Counted from the first letter of the stretch, positions 33,948 through 43,500 are shown. The stretch is DNA of 56,213 nucleotides from an uncultured Lachnospiraceae bacterium (GCA_905236845.1 CAJOQM010000014.1:1-56213); one strand, 5' to 3'. The notes: generated from the sequence alone by a model not told the origin. Program-made: numbers and translations.

Positions 33948-34925
33948 TTATATGTTTTCCATTCTCCGGGCCAGGCGTACATCCTGACCGAAAAGACGGA
34001 GCACATCGTAGCTGCTTACGAGCCGCGAAAAAATCCTGTCACCGTAGCGCTCCTGCGTATCTTCCAGAGTAAGATTCGTGGAAAATATAGTGGATTTTTC
34101 CGAAAGAGCGCGGCCGTTGATGCATTCAAACATCCCGGATATGACGAATTTGTTTGTGAGCTCGGTGCCCAGATCGTCTATGACCAAAAGGTCGCAATCA
34201 TATATCTGGGTATATTTCTCGGGTTCCTCATCATCTTTCCCGAAGGTGTGTGAAGAAAGAACCTCAAAAAACTCTGCGGAAGTATAATACAATACACTGT
34301 AGCCTTCGGCGAGAAGAGCTTTTGCAATGCAATGGGTAAGAAGAGTCTTTCCCATGCCTACATCTCCGTATATATAAAGATTTTTTTTGTCTGCGGAAAA
34401 ATTGTGCACGAAAGAACGGCAGCTGTCAAGTGTTCTTTTTGCCGAATCATAGGAGCTTATGCCCGTGATGGCGTCTGTTTCTTCCTTGGAATAGTATTTA
34501 AGATCGAACTTATCAAAGTCGCCGTCTTCTATGAGAGATTCAATGTTTGAATTTTCATAGAGAAGGTCTATGGCAAGCTGCTTAAAACAATGGCATTTTT
34601 CGGAGCCGATAAAGCCTGTGTCCCGGCAATCGGGGCAATCATAAACGGGTTCAAGATAGTCTTTGGAATATCCGAGACTCTCCAAAATAGCGCCTCTGGC
34701 TTCATGGAGAGCGGTTATCTTTGCCTTGTAGAGGGTATCGTCTGAAGGTTCCGTTTTCAAGGCTTCCTCTATACTTAAAGAGGATACCTGATTGTCTATA
34801 TCCGTAAGCTTCGGTGCTTTTGTATATACTTCGCGCCTGCGTTCAGACAGAAGGCGTCTGTTTTGGAACTGCCGTTTGTCGTATATGCGCATAATATTGT
34901 CGTATTGTGCATTTGTAAGAGCCAA
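33948..34925 (-). CDS. dnaI: DnaI/DnaC-like helicase loader
   Basis: An AAA+ ATPase of 325 aa that loads the replicative helicase. A helical N-terminus (about residues 1-90) is followed by a zinc-binding cluster CPDC...C.C (near residues 95-113) and the AAA+ core, with Walker A YGDVGMGKT, Walker B LLVIDDLGTE, sensor-1 STNLT, and an Arg finger in DRIFSRLV. The start is TTG 34925, preceded by AAGGGAG. It lies 17 nt after dnaD, which acts in the same primosome in Firmicutes. It is not linked here to the helicase gene itself. Confidence 0.88.
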   Translation of the reverse strand: MALTNAQYDNIMRIYDKRQFQNRRLLSERRREVYTKAPKLTDIDNQVSSLSIEEALKTEPSDDTLYKAKITALHEARGAILESLGYSKDYLEPVYDCPDCRDTGFIGSEKCHCFKQLAIDLLYENSNIESLIEDGDFDKFDLKYYSKEETDAITGISSYDSAKRTLDSCRSFVHNFSADKKNLYIYGDVGMGKTLLTHCIAKALLAEGYSVLYYTSAEFFEVLSSHTFGKDDEEPEKYTQIYDCDLLVIDDLGTELTNKFVISGMFECINGRALSEKSTIFSTNLTLEDTQERYGDRIFSRLVSSYDVLRLFGQDVRLARRMENI

Positions 34926-34942
34926 AATATTATCTCCCTTAA

Positions 34943-36043
34943 TTACCGCAAGGCAAGTTTTTTGCGGATATCGTCAAAATCATATCTCCCCGCAGTGGAT
35001 AAGTCCGATATATTGGATTTGAAAGATGATTTTGATGATGCATTCACAGGACGAAGAGCTTTGTATTTCTTCTCCTGCTCCTTTTTGTGTATTTCATCTG
35101 CAGCCTCCAGAGAAGCCTTGTCTGTCACACCCTGCTCATACCAGTTTTCGAGGATTCTGTTTGCATATTCAAAGTTTGACCGACCTGTCTTGGACAGGGA
35201 GCGGCTGCATGCCTCGGCTATCATTTCCGGATTGAATTTCCATGTGATGCTCCATTTGGCGGCATATTCCTTTTCCAGAGATCCCAGGGAACGTCCGGTA
35301 ATGCCGAAAGCCGATATGACAGTCTTTACGGTCTCATCATCGAGAGAGGCTTTGTCAGATGATGATGCCATATATTTCTTTGCATCCCCGGGGGTTACTA
35401 CGCCTGCCGTATACCATTCGCATGCGACGGAGTTTATGGCGCAAACAGAGGTAAGAGAGCGCTCTATCTGCGTCTCCACAAGATAAACTATCAAATCCTC
35501 GCTCATCGAAAGCCCCTTATTCCAGTACATGATGTAATTGACATCGGAGGGACTCAAAGGTCTTCCTATGTATCTTTCTATAATAAATAAGAGCTGTGAG
35601 AATATATCGGATTCTTTTTCGGTTTTGAAATCTCCGGCGCCGTATTCCTTCATGGGGGGAAGGGAGACCTTCGGGCTTTCGGTTTTGTTTTTGCGATCTT
35701 CAAAATCCCCTGCATCGCTTTCCGGTATTCTGGATATGGCAGGAGGATTGGTGGATATGCATATCTCGCGAAGAGAGCCGTCCGCATCAAAGGACAGCTG
35801 CATAAGATCCGCCTTTTCCCAATATTCCAGAGCATCCCGGATCTCGTCTGCAGAACACGAAAATATCTCCGACAGCGAAGATATGGAAAATGATTTGCCG
35901 GGTGAGCTCATGCATCGCAAAAGATAAATGTACACTTTTACGTACTCGCCGGGGGTATGGGTCATGTAATTGTCAATAAATATATTCGAGACGTCGGTGG
36001 TATTTGACCGTGCGTCATCACAAAGACGGATTTTCCCTTTCAT
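34943..36043 (-). CDS. dnaD: DnaD-like primosome protein with two DnaD domains
   Basis: A 366 aa replication-initiation protein. An N-terminal winged-helix-like region (about residues 20-105; PGEYVKVYIYLLRCM, SADEIRDALEYWEKADL) is followed by an acidic linker and two PF07261-type domains (about residues 145-225, DIFSQLLFIIERYIGRPLSP with EWYTAGVVTPGDAKKY; and 235-315, ANRILENWYEQGVTDKAS). The two tandem C-terminal domains resemble Bacillus DnaB (the initiation protein) as much as DnaD, so either name is defensible. GGAGGGAG lies 8 nt before the ATG. A promoter at 36108-36135 serves dnaD-dnaI-prs. Confidence 0.87.
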   Translation of the reverse strand: MKGKIRLCDDARSNTTDVSNIFIDNYMTHTPGEYVKVYIYLLRCMSSPGKSFSISSLSEIFSCSADEIRDALEYWEKADLMQLSFDADGSLREICISTNPPAISRIPESDAGDFEDRKNKTESPKVSLPPMKEYGAGDFKTEKESDIFSQLLFIIERYIGRPLSPSDVNYIMYWNKGLSMSEDLIVYLVETQIERSLTSVCAINSVACEWYTAGVVTPGDAKKYMASSSDKASLDDETVKTVISAFGITGRSLGSLEKEYAAKWSITWKFNPEMIAEACSRSLSKTGRSNFEYANRILENWYEQGVTDKASLEAADEIHKKEQEKKYKALRPVNASSKSSFKSNISDLSTAGRYDFDDIRKKLALR

Positions 36044-36107
36044 AAAGGATACTCCCTCCTATCTGTCTTTAGTGTCATGCTTTGCTTGTCTTACATGAAT
36101 CGCTGGC

Positions 36108-36135
36108 ATTATATCATCATAATTTGTGATTTCAA
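36108..36135 (-). promoter_or_regulatory. Promoter of dnaD-dnaI-prs
   Basis: Read on the minus strand, TTGAAA (36135-36130) and TATAAT (36113-36108) are 16 nt apart. Transcription would start near 36101, giving a leader of about 58 nt. Between this and the murC terminator (36136-36225) nothing else is recognisable except the possible DnaA box at 36192-36200. Confidence 0.75.
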
Positions 36136-36191
36136 ATGTGAAAAATTCCGAAATATTCCATGGTAAACATAAAACCGGCGAATGTTTAAAA

Positions 36192-36287
36192 CGTGGATAA
36201 GTTTGAAATGTCCCTTTTTTCAAGGAAAAAAATAAGGGAAAAAACTTGGATAGTTCTTTCCCTTTGGATATGTCAAGTTGTGGATAA
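36192..36287. promoter_or_regulatory. Candidate DnaA-box pair upstream of dnaD
   Basis: TGTGGATAA at 36279-36287, the exact complement of the consensus TTATCCACA, lies in the last codons of murC. CGTGGATAA at 36192-36200 differs at one base. Two weaker look-alikes, CTTGGATAG (36245) and TTTGGATAT (36264), lie between. A perfect 9-mer is expected about 0.4 times by chance in a window of this size, so only the clustering next to replication genes makes this notable. Confidence 0.35.
36226..36264 (-). terminator. Intrinsic terminator of murC
   Basis: On the minus strand AAGGGAAA (36264-36257) pairs with TTTCCCTT (36241-36234), followed by A and a run of seven T (36232-36226). It lies 9 nt past the murC stop. 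A second pairing is possible between TCCCTT at 36211-36216 and AAGGGA at 36234-36239, which would compete with the terminator stem. Confidence 0.88.
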
Positions 36288-37664
36288 ATCTTTTTTCAGG
36301 AGATTTTCGCCGACTTCTACAATGTTTCCAGCGCCCATAGTTATCAACAGATCATTTTTGTGACATTTTTCTAAAATGAATTGTTCGATTTTTTCAAAGG
36401 ATCCCAGATATTTTACGACGATTTCGCAATCACCCATTGCATCCTTTATTGCTTCGGATGTTATGCCTGTTTTGTTGATTTCCCGGGCGGCGTATATATC
36501 CGCAAGAAGCACTATGTCCGCTGCGCTTAAGGCTTTGGCAAAGTCGTCAAGCAAAGCGGCTGTTCTTGTGTATGTGTGAGGCTGGAAGGCTACTACCAGG
36601 CGGTCGTGGGGGTATTTTAAGGCCGCATTTATGGTGGCTTTTATCTCCGTCGGGTGGTGGGCGTAGTCGTCTATTATAGTGATTCCGTTGATTTCTCCCT
36701 TGTATTCAAAGCGCCTTCCCGTGCCGGTAAAAGTAGCAAGTCCTGCGGCTATACTTTCGGCGGGAATCCCCATTTCAAGGGCAAGAGCACAGGCTGCCAG
36801 TGCGTTTAGGACATTATGTTCACCGGGCACACCGAGGGATATTTCGCAGATTGCTCCATCTTTGTCCCAAAGGGTAAAGGAGGCGCAGCCTTTTTCGTTA
36901 TAAGTTATATCCTTGGGATAATAGTCGCTGTTTTTATCCTTGCCGAATGTAATAATCCGGGCGGATACGTCCTTAAGGATATCGGATAGCCCTTCGATAT
37001 CCCCTCCTATTATAACGGCGCCGTCTTTTGAAGCCTGGGAAGCGAACTTCCCGAAGGAATTGCGGATATCGTTTATATCCTTAAAGAAATCCAGATGATC
37101 TTCTTCTACATTTAATATCACGTCATATTTCGGGAAGAAATTCAGAAAGCTGTTTGTATATTCGCAGGCTTCCGCAAGGAAAACATCATCTCCTCCGAGG
37201 CGGGTGTTGCCGCCTATGGAGTTTAATATTCCGCCTACGGTGACCGTGGGGTCAAGCTCACCGCAGGTTAATATATGGGAAAGCATTGAGGTAGTCGTAG
37301 TCTTACCGTGGGTTCCCGCTACAGCTATGGAATTCCTGTAGCATGCCATTATCTGCCCGAGGAATTCTGCTCTTGTAAGAACGGGACCGTTTTGCCTTGC
37401 GGCATTAAGCTCAGGGTCGTCCTCCGATATGGCGGCGGTATACACCGTAAGATCTACATCCGGCTTTATGTTTTCGGCGCTTTGTGGAAAATAAATTTCC
37501 GCCCCTTCTTTTCGGAGCATATCCGTAAGCTCCGAGGGTGCCCTGTCGGAGCCGCTTACCTTAAATCCCCTGTGAAGGAGTATATGGGCAAGTGAGCTCA
37601 TGCTGATGCCGCCTATGCCGATAAAATGCACTTTTATAGGTTTTTCAAAATCAAATTTATACAT
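36273..37664 (-). CDS. murC: UDP-N-acetylmuramate--L-alanine ligase
   Basis: Adds L-Ala to UDP-MurNAc in peptidoglycan precursor synthesis. The N-terminal UDP-binding FIGIGGISMSSLAHIL, the ATP loop AGTHGKTTTTSM, and DDYAHHPTEI plus FQPHTYTR in the central and C-terminal domains are the Mur ligase marks. The 463 aa length is typical. The start at 37664 has GAGAGG 9 nt upstream and gives MYKFDFEKPIKVHFIG; an in-frame ATG at 37757 would add 31 unrelated residues within the upstream gene. The start overlaps the glycosylase stop by 8 nt. Confidence 0.95.
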   Translation of the reverse strand: MYKFDFEKPIKVHFIGIGGISMSSLAHILLHRGFKVSGSDRAPSELTDMLRKEGAEIYFPQSAENIKPDVDLTVYTAAISEDDPELNAARQNGPVLTRAEFLGQIMACYRNSIAVAGTHGKTTTTSMLSHILTCGELDPTVTVGGILNSIGGNTRLGGDDVFLAEACEYTNSFLNFFPKYDVILNVEEDHLDFFKDINDIRNSFGKFASQASKDGAVIIGGDIEGLSDILKDVSARIITFGKDKNSDYYPKDITYNEKGCASFTLWDKDGAICEISLGVPGEHNVLNALAACALALEMGIPAESIAAGLATFTGTGRRFEYKGEINGITIIDDYAHHPTEIKATINAALKYPHDRLVVAFQPHTYTRTAALLDDFAKALSAADIVLLADIYAAREINKTGITSEAIKDAMGDCEIVVKYLGSFEKIEQFILEKCHKNDLLITMGAGNIVEVGENLLKKDLSTT

Positions 37665-38466
37665 GAAGCAACCTCTCGTAATAGAAAATATATTGCTGGA
37701 TGATACCGGCGTATCCCTCAAAAAGCGGGAAAGGCGATTGTCCGCCGCATTTATCATCTATGACTCTTTTTATCCATACATCAACAGGAACGCAATTCAT
37801 TCTGCCATAGGCAAAAAGCGCAATGCAGTTTGCGACTTTTATGCCCACACCCTTTATGCTCATTAGGGTATGAAGGAGAGCTTCGTCTTCCATAGAAGAG
37901 ATCTTATTTAAATCTACTGCTCCGGAATTTACGGCAAGCACGGCGTCTTGGACATATGGAACCCGGTATCCCAACGAACACTCCTTGAGGTCTGATGCTG
38001 TCGCCTTTAAAAGCGCCTTGGGAGTCGGAAAGGACTTAATATCCGTGCCCGATATGTTTTCGCCGAATTTATCGCAGATAGCCTCTACGGATTTTGATAT
38101 GGCGGGAATATTTTTGCGCTGGGATATAATGAAGCTTATAAGCATCTCCCAGGGATCCTGCCGTAGTATCCGAAGGCCGCATCCGGCTTCTATGGCTCTG
38201 CTTGCAAAAGGATGCCTGCCTTTGGCTTTCTTTGCGATATCCGAATAGTTTCTGTCCATATCAAAGTACGGCGCCCAGACATTTTCCCATGTCTTTTTAT
38301 CGCAGGAAATTTCAAAATCGCAATCCGATAATTTCCTGATATATAATATGTTTGAACCGGTAATAAACATACACCTTGCGTCAGAAAGAGATTTTGTCCT
38401 GAAACACTGGCCGCTTATAACGATTTTTTCCGGATCGAAGTCGTCTTTTATTTTAATATCAGTCAT
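37657..38466 (-). CDS. ogg: OGG1-type 8-oxoguanine DNA glycosylase/AP lyase
   Basis: A 269 aa bifunctional DNA repair glycosylase of the bacterial OGG1 group. A TBP-like N-terminal domain (GQCFRTKSL, about residues 20-85) precedes the HhH-GPD fold: QDPWEMLISFIISQRKNI and the hairpin IKGVGIKVANCIALFAYGR, with the catalytic Lys in GVGIKVAN, then VPVDVWIKRV with the essential Asp. There are no iron-sulfur cysteines, which separates it from Nth/MutY. The ATG is preceded only by a weak GGGAA. It is first in a two-gene unit with murC. Confidence 0.88.
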   Translation of the reverse strand: MTDIKIKDDFDPEKIVISGQCFRTKSLSDARCMFITGSNILYIRKLSDCDFEISCDKKTWENVWAPYFDMDRNYSDIAKKAKGRHPFASRAIEAGCGLRILRQDPWEMLISFIISQRKNIPAISKSVEAICDKFGENISGTDIKSFPTPKALLKATASDLKECSLGYRVPYVQDAVLAVNSGAVDLNKISSMEDEALLHTLMSIKGVGIKVANCIALFAYGRMNCVPVDVWIKRVIDDKCGGQSPFPLFEGYAGIIQQYIFYYERLLHV

Positions 38467-38651
38467 TTGTTTTTCCCGTAAGATAAGGTCCGGGGAAACA
38501 CGGACTTATTCCGGCTTGTCGTTTCCCAAACCTCCAAAAACATACTATATCACAATAAAAGGTATATGTGCAAGAAGGCTGTTTATCCCGCAGCTAGAAA
38601 CAGCTTTAAAAACGGCTGCTTTGCAAATATTTTCCGGAGATAAAATTTTTG

Positions 38652-38680
38652 TGTACAAATCCGAAAAACAATGATATAAT
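38652..38680 (+). promoter_or_regulatory. Extended -10 promoter of spoVG
   Basis: A perfect TATAAT (38675-38680) with an upstream TG (38672-38673) forms an extended -10. TGTACA (38652-38657) lies 17 nt before it as a partial -35. It is sigma-A-like; I see no sigma-H signature. The region 38467-38651 between the divergent ogg and spoVG holds no gene; a TATAGT at 38549-38544 on the minus strand might be the -10 for ogg. Confidence 0.7.
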
Positions 38681-38787
38681 ACTATTTACACCTGTGACGG
38701 GCATCTAGAGTGGCACTTGGGAGTTATAGTGGTAAGCGCCTACGGATGCGAATCCATGACATCTCCCGATGGAAGGAGAATAAAGCC
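38681..38787 (+). other. Leader of spoVG
   Basis: An approximately 100-nt leader precedes spoVG. GGGAG and CTCCC could pair across a GGAT...ATCC inner stem just before the AAGGAG ribosome site, which might hide or expose it. I recognise no known riboswitch. An upstream in-frame ATG at 38710 exists but lacks a Shine-Dalgarno. Confidence 0.35.
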
Positions 38788-39054
38788 ATGAATATCACAG
38801 ATGTACGAATGAGGAAAGTCGATAAAGAAGGGAAAATGCGGGCAGTAGCCTCCATTACCATCGACGACGAGTTTGTAGTACATGACATCAAAGTCATTGA
38901 GGGAGAAAAGGGGCTGTTTATCGCAATGCCGTCCCGCCAGACTCCTGACGGGGATTACAAGGACATTGCGCATCCGATTAATTCTCAAACCAGACAGGTT
39001 CTGCAGAATCTGATTCTGGATAAGTATATGACCGAATTTAAGGACGCAGAGTAG
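38788..39054 (+). CDS. spoVG: SpoVG-family RNA/DNA-binding regulator
   Basis: An 88 aa nucleic-acid-binding regulator, site-specific in Staphylococcus and Listeria and named for a sporulation effect in Bacillus. The start [11 protein letters not shown], the middle [20 protein letters not shown] and [22 protein letters not shown] are diagnostic. The true start at 38788 follows GGAAGGAG. A stem-loop with a poor U-tract follows, then glmU. Linkage to glmU and pth matches Bacillus gene order. Its presence does not prove sporulation, since many non-sporulating Firmicutes keep it. Confidence 0.95.
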   Translation: MNITDVRMRKVDKEGKMRAVASITIDDEFVVHDIKVIEGEKGLFIAMPSRQTPDGDYKDIAHPINSQTRQVLQNLILDKYMTEFKDAE

Positions 39055-39098
39055 TACAGACAAACATTGACTCAAAAATTCGTATCACGAAACCGGCA

Positions 39099-39121
39099 CC
39101 CGGGCAGTATGACTGTCCGGG
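39099..39121 (+). terminator. Stem-loop between spoVG and glmU (weak terminator or attenuator)
   Basis: CCCGGGCAGT (39099-39108) pairs with ACTGTCCGGG (39112-39121) with one G-U, around a 3-nt ATG loop. The tail GCTGTTGTATG is only partly U-rich, so termination is likely to be incomplete, letting spoVG be made in excess of the downstream genes. Confidence 0.55.
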
Positions 39122-39152
39122 GCTGTTGTATGTGCAAAAAGGAGATATTTAA

Positions 39153-39887
39153 ATGAAAGCAGTAATATTGGCGGCGGGAAAAGGAACAAGAATGAAATCG
39201 GATCTTCCCAAGGTTCTCCACGAAATAGAAGGAAAGCCTCTTGCAGAATATGTAAAAGAAGCGGCGAAGGCGGCAGGGGCGGATAAGATTTGTTTTGTAA
39301 TAGGATACAAAAAAGAAGAAGTAAAGAAAAGGCTGGATTCACCCGGGGTGACCTTTGCCGTGCAGGATGAGCAGCTCGGGACAGGACATGCCGTGCGTTG
39401 TGCGGAAGAATTTATCGGGATAGAAGGCGACGTAATGATATTGTGCGGAGATACACCTCTCGTTCGGGGAGAAACCCTGAAAAAAGCTGCAGAGCATCAC
39501 CGGGAAAACGCAAATGCCGTAACCGTCCTTTCCACCCGGGTTGATAATCCTTTCGGATATGGAAGAATTATAAGGGATAAGGACGGAGCTTTCCTAAAGA
39601 GTGTTGAAGAAAAGGATGCAACGGATGAAGAAAGAAAAACGAATGAAGTGAATTCCGGAATGTATATATTTAAAGTAAAAGCTCTTAAGGATGCATTGGG
39701 AAGGATTACAAACGATAATGTCCAGGGAGAATATTATCTTCCCGATACGCTGCAAATAATCCTTTCGGACGGAGGAAAAGTCGGAGCTTATGTTATGGCG
39801 GATAAAGAAGAGCTTTTGGGTGTAAACGACGTAAATCAGCTTAATGAGGCAGCAAAGATATTGGCTCGCAGGAAAAAAGATGTTTAA
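39153..39887 (+). CDS. glmU: N-acetylglucosamine-1-phosphate uridylyltransferase domain only (short GlmU)
   Basis: Makes UDP-GlcNAc from UTP and GlcNAc-1-phosphate. The start AVILAAGKGTRMKSDLPKVL, LGTGHAVRCAEEF, CGDTPLVRG, GYGRIIRD and NSGMYIFKVKAL are the GlmU uridylyltransferase marks. At 244 aa it stops at the end of that domain, without the left-handed beta-helix acetyltransferase that makes ordinary GlmU ~450 aa. The next gene, pth, begins 8 nt before this stop, so no second half follows. Either a separate enzyme elsewhere acetylates GlcN-1-P or this is a different sugar-nucleotide transferase. The frame is clean, with no sign of a frameshift. Confidence 0.83.
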   Translation: MKAVILAAGKGTRMKSDLPKVLHEIEGKPLAEYVKEAAKAAGADKICFVIGYKKEEVKKRLDSPGVTFAVQDEQLGTGHAVRCAEEFIGIEGDVMILCGDTPLVRGETLKKAAEHHRENANAVTVLSTRVDNPFGYGRIIRDKDGAFLKSVEEKDATDEERKTNEVNSGMYIFKVKALKDALGRITNDNVQGEYYLPDTLQIILSDGGKVGAYVMADKEELLGVNDVNQLNEAAKILARRKKDV

Positions 39888-40509
39888 AAATATTTTCGGT
39901 AAAAAGAACACAGGGGAAGCTAAGGATGGACCTTTCATCCTGGCGGGGCTTGGGAATCCCGGCAAGAAATACGAAAAAACCAGGCATAATGCAGGGTATG
40001 ACGCCCTTGATGAAATAATAGAAAGATATTCCATTCCCCAAGGAGGAAAGAAATTTAATTCCATATACGGAAAAGGATCAATTGAAGGGCAGAAGGTAAT
40101 TGCCTTAAAGCCCCTTACCTTTATGAATAACAGCGGAGATGCCATAGCTGCGGCTTCGAAATATTTTAAATCAGATACGAAGACTCGTCTTATCGTGCTT
40201 GTAGATGATATAAATCTGGAGCCGGGGGTAATAAGGATAAGGAAAAAGGGAAGCGCAGGCGGGCATAACGGTCTTAAAAGCATTATACAGCGTACCGGCA
40301 GTGAGGAATTTATCCGCATCCGCATAGGAGTGGGACACCAGCATGAGGGTGAAGATCAGATAGATTTTGTCCTTGGGAAGATTACCGGAAAAAACCGGGA
40401 GCTGATAGAGGGATCATTCAAGGATGTTTGTGAGGCAGTATCTTTGATAGTGCAGGGACAGACGGATGAGGCTATGAACAGGTTTAACGGCAGGAAACCC
40501 GCAAAATGA
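39880..40509 (+). CDS. pth: Peptidyl-tRNA hydrolase
   Basis: Frees tRNA from prematurely released peptidyl-tRNA. Signature stretches are LAGLGNPGKKYEKTRHNAGY, with the catalytic His in TRHNAG, KPLTFMNNSG, VLVDDINLEPG with the catalytic Asp, and GSAGGHNGLKSI. The start at 39880 follows AGGAAAAAAG and overlaps the previous stop (ATGTTTAA); a start at 39844 inside glmU is unlikely. 209 aa, with about 20 extra Lys-rich N-terminal residues. Its stop overlaps the mfd start by 4 nt. Confidence 0.95.
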   Translation: MFKNIFGKKNTGEAKDGPFILAGLGNPGKKYEKTRHNAGYDALDEIIERYSIPQGGKKFNSIYGKGSIEGQKVIALKPLTFMNNSGDAIAAASKYFKSDTKTRLIVLVDDINLEPGVIRIRKKGSAGGHNGLKSIIQRTGSEEFIRIRIGVGHQHEGEDQIDFVLGKITGKNRELIEGSFKDVCEAVSLIVQGQTDEAMNRFNGRKPAK

Positions 40510-43500
40510 TACAAAGAGCTTTTGGTGCTACGGAAGAAATACCCGCAGTAAGACAAATAACGGATATGTTAAAAACACCGCAGGCGGTAAGGGTCTGCGG
40601 CTGTATTGATGCCCAAAAGGCGCACTTATGTAAACTGCTTTCCAGGGACGCAGCTTCTGTTATTTATATTTGCGAGCTCGAAAACAAAGCAAGAGAAGCG
40701 GCATCGGCTTACAGGTTTTTTGATGATGAAGCTCTTTATTATCCGGCAAGGGATTTTCTTTTTGACTCGGCGGATCTTCGCGGAGATGAAATAGGCCGCC
40801 AGAGGGCAACTGTATACAGGGCTTTGGGAGAGAGCGGAAGAGCGACAGTCTTTACCACGCCCGATGCCCTTATGGATGCTGTCGCTGCAAGAGACGATGT
40901 GACAGCCCGGGTTCTTAGGATAAGCGTAAATCAGACCATAGACCCAAAAGAGCTTGCGGAAAAGCTTAGCGATATGGGGTATATCCGGGAATATCAGGCA
41001 AATTCTCCCGGAGAATATGCAGTGCGGGGAGGCATTGTAGATATATGGCCTTTGACGAAGGACAATCCCTTCAGAGTTGAGTTTTTTGATGATGAGATAG
41101 AGACCATAAGAGCTGTGGATCCCGAAAGCCAGCGCTCCAAAGAAAGCGTGGATCTTGTGGTGGCATATCCTTACGATAAGGGTAAGGAAGGGCAGCAGGC
41201 GGCATTTCTTTCTTATTTCGATCCGGAAAATACGATTATATTTTTTGACAATCCCGACAGGTGCTTTGGACGTATGAGAGAAGTCGTTGAAGAGATTTCC
41301 GACAGCATCTCTATGAGAAATGAGTCTGGCGAGGGGTCAAAGCCTCTTAAGCATTTTGATGAAGAGCAGATGAAGCAGCAGTTTGTGGCTTTTCCCCGGG
41401 TGCTTTTGTGCCCTGCGGATGCTCCTTCGGCAGATTATCCCGATGCGAAAGGGTTTTCCCTTACCGCTATATCAGTGCCGCAATACAAAAACAATTTTAC
41501 AAATCTTATCGACGACCTCAAAAAATACAAGGTTAAAAAAGAACGTGTGCTTTTGATAAGTGCATCCCGTTCCAGGGCTGTGCGCCTTTCCGGGGAGTTT
41601 ATGCAGGAAGGGTTAAACAGCTTTTTTACGGAAGATCTGAATCACGAAATAAAGCCCGGAGAGGTCATGGTTTCCTGCGGAAGGATTGCAAGGGGATTTT
41701 CCTATCCCAAAGTGGGATTTACCCTTATAAGCGACGGCGATCTGTATGAGAAGCGCAAAAGAAAGATAAGACGTCATTCTTACGAAGGGGAAAAAATCTC
41801 TTCTTTCTCCGACCTTCATACGGGTGATTATGTGGTTCATGAAAATCATGGTCTTGGCATATACCGTGGGATAGAGCAGATAAGCGTTGAGGGGACGGTA
41901 AAGGATTTTCTCAAGATCGAATATGACAAGGGCGGCATATTGTATGTGCTGGTAACCCAGCTTAATGTGATACAAAAATATTCCGGCTCTCAAGGCGCCC
42001 GCCCCAGGCTTTCTACTCTGGGGGGAAATGCCTGGAAAAAGACAAAATCCAGGGTAAAGGAGTCTGTTGATACCATTGCGACAGAGCTGGTAGAGCTATA
42101 TGCCAAAAGGCAGCAGAGCAAGGGCTTTGTCTACGGAAAGGATACGGTATGGCAAAAGGAGTTTGAGGAATGCTTCCCGTATGACGAGACCGGGGATCAG
42201 CTCCGCGCCATAGAAGCCGTGAAGACGGATATGGAATCCGACAAGATAATGGACAGACTCCTCTGCGGGGATGTGGGATTCGGCAAAACGGAGGTCGCCA
42301 TACGAGCCGCTTTTAAGGCTGTCCAGGATGGGAAGCAGGTGGCATATCTTGTGCCTACTACCATTCTTGCACAGCAGCATTACAATACATTTGCAGAGCG
42401 CATGAAAGGGTATCCCGTGCGGGTGGATCTTTTGTGCAGGTTCCGCACAAAATCCGAACAAAGTCATACGGTAGCCGACCTTAAAAAGGGTGCGGTAGAT
42501 ATAGTTATCGGCACCCACAGGCTCCTTTCAAAGGATGTGGAATTTAAGGATCTGGGGCTTTTGGTGATAGATGAGGAGCAGAGATTCGGAGTCTCCCATA
42601 AGGAAAAAATAAAGAGCCTCAAGGAAAATGTGGATGTGCTTTCCCTTACGGCAACGCCTATTCCAAGGACTCTTCATATGAGCCTTATAGGTATCAGGGA
42701 TATGTCTGTCCTGGAAGAGCCTCCTTCGGACAGGCACAGTGTTCAGACTTTCGTTACAGAGTATGACAAGGAAATCGTCCGGGAAGCTATATCCCGCGAG
42801 ATGAAAAGGCATGGTCAGGTATTTTATGTTTACAACAAAATCGAGACCATAGAAAGAAAGGCGCAGCAAATATCCGAGCTTGTTCCCGATGCCAGGGTGG
42901 CCTACGCTCACGGGCGCATGGATGAGAGGGAGCTTGAAGATATCATGTATGAATTTATCATGGGACACGTAGATATATTGGTATCCACTACCATTATAGA
43001 GACAGGCCTTGATATTTCCAACGTAAACACCATGATAATAGAAGACGCTGACAGAATGGGACTTTCCCAGCTCTATCAGCTCCGGGGGCGTGTGGGCCGC
43101 TCCGACAGGCTCGCTTATGCCTTCCTTATGTACAGAAAAGACAAGGTGCTTAAAGAAGTAGCCGAAAAGCGCCTGGGAGCTATCAGGGAATTTTCTGCCC
43201 TGGGCAGCGGCATACGCATAGCCATGAGAGATCTTGAAATCCGGGGAGCCGGAAATCTGCTTGGCAAGGCGCAAAGCGGAAATATGGAGGCAGTGGGATA
43301 TGATCTCTATTGCAAGATGCTTAATGAAGCCGTAAACAGCATGAAGGGAATCGCAAAGGAAGAGGATTACGAAACTGCCATAGACATAAACGTGGACGCA
43401 TACATCCCGGACACGTATATTTCTGATGAATTTGCAAAGCTTGATATATATAAGAGAATATCCCTTATTACCGATGATGACGACGTAATACAGATGGAAG

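Noticed and set aside
33948..36043. Phage or plasmid replication module (dnaD plus dnaI-like ATPase)
   Set aside because: Such pairs occur in phages, but here they are flanked by murC and prs, with no phage genes and chromosomal-type lengths.
38788..39054. Evidence that the organism forms spores
   Set aside because: SpoVG is common in non-sporulating Firmicutes, and no other sporulation gene is in the window.
39153..39887. Frameshifted or broken glmU
   Set aside because: The frame is intact, ends naturally and is immediately followed by an overlapping pth start; no remnant of a beta-helix domain follows.
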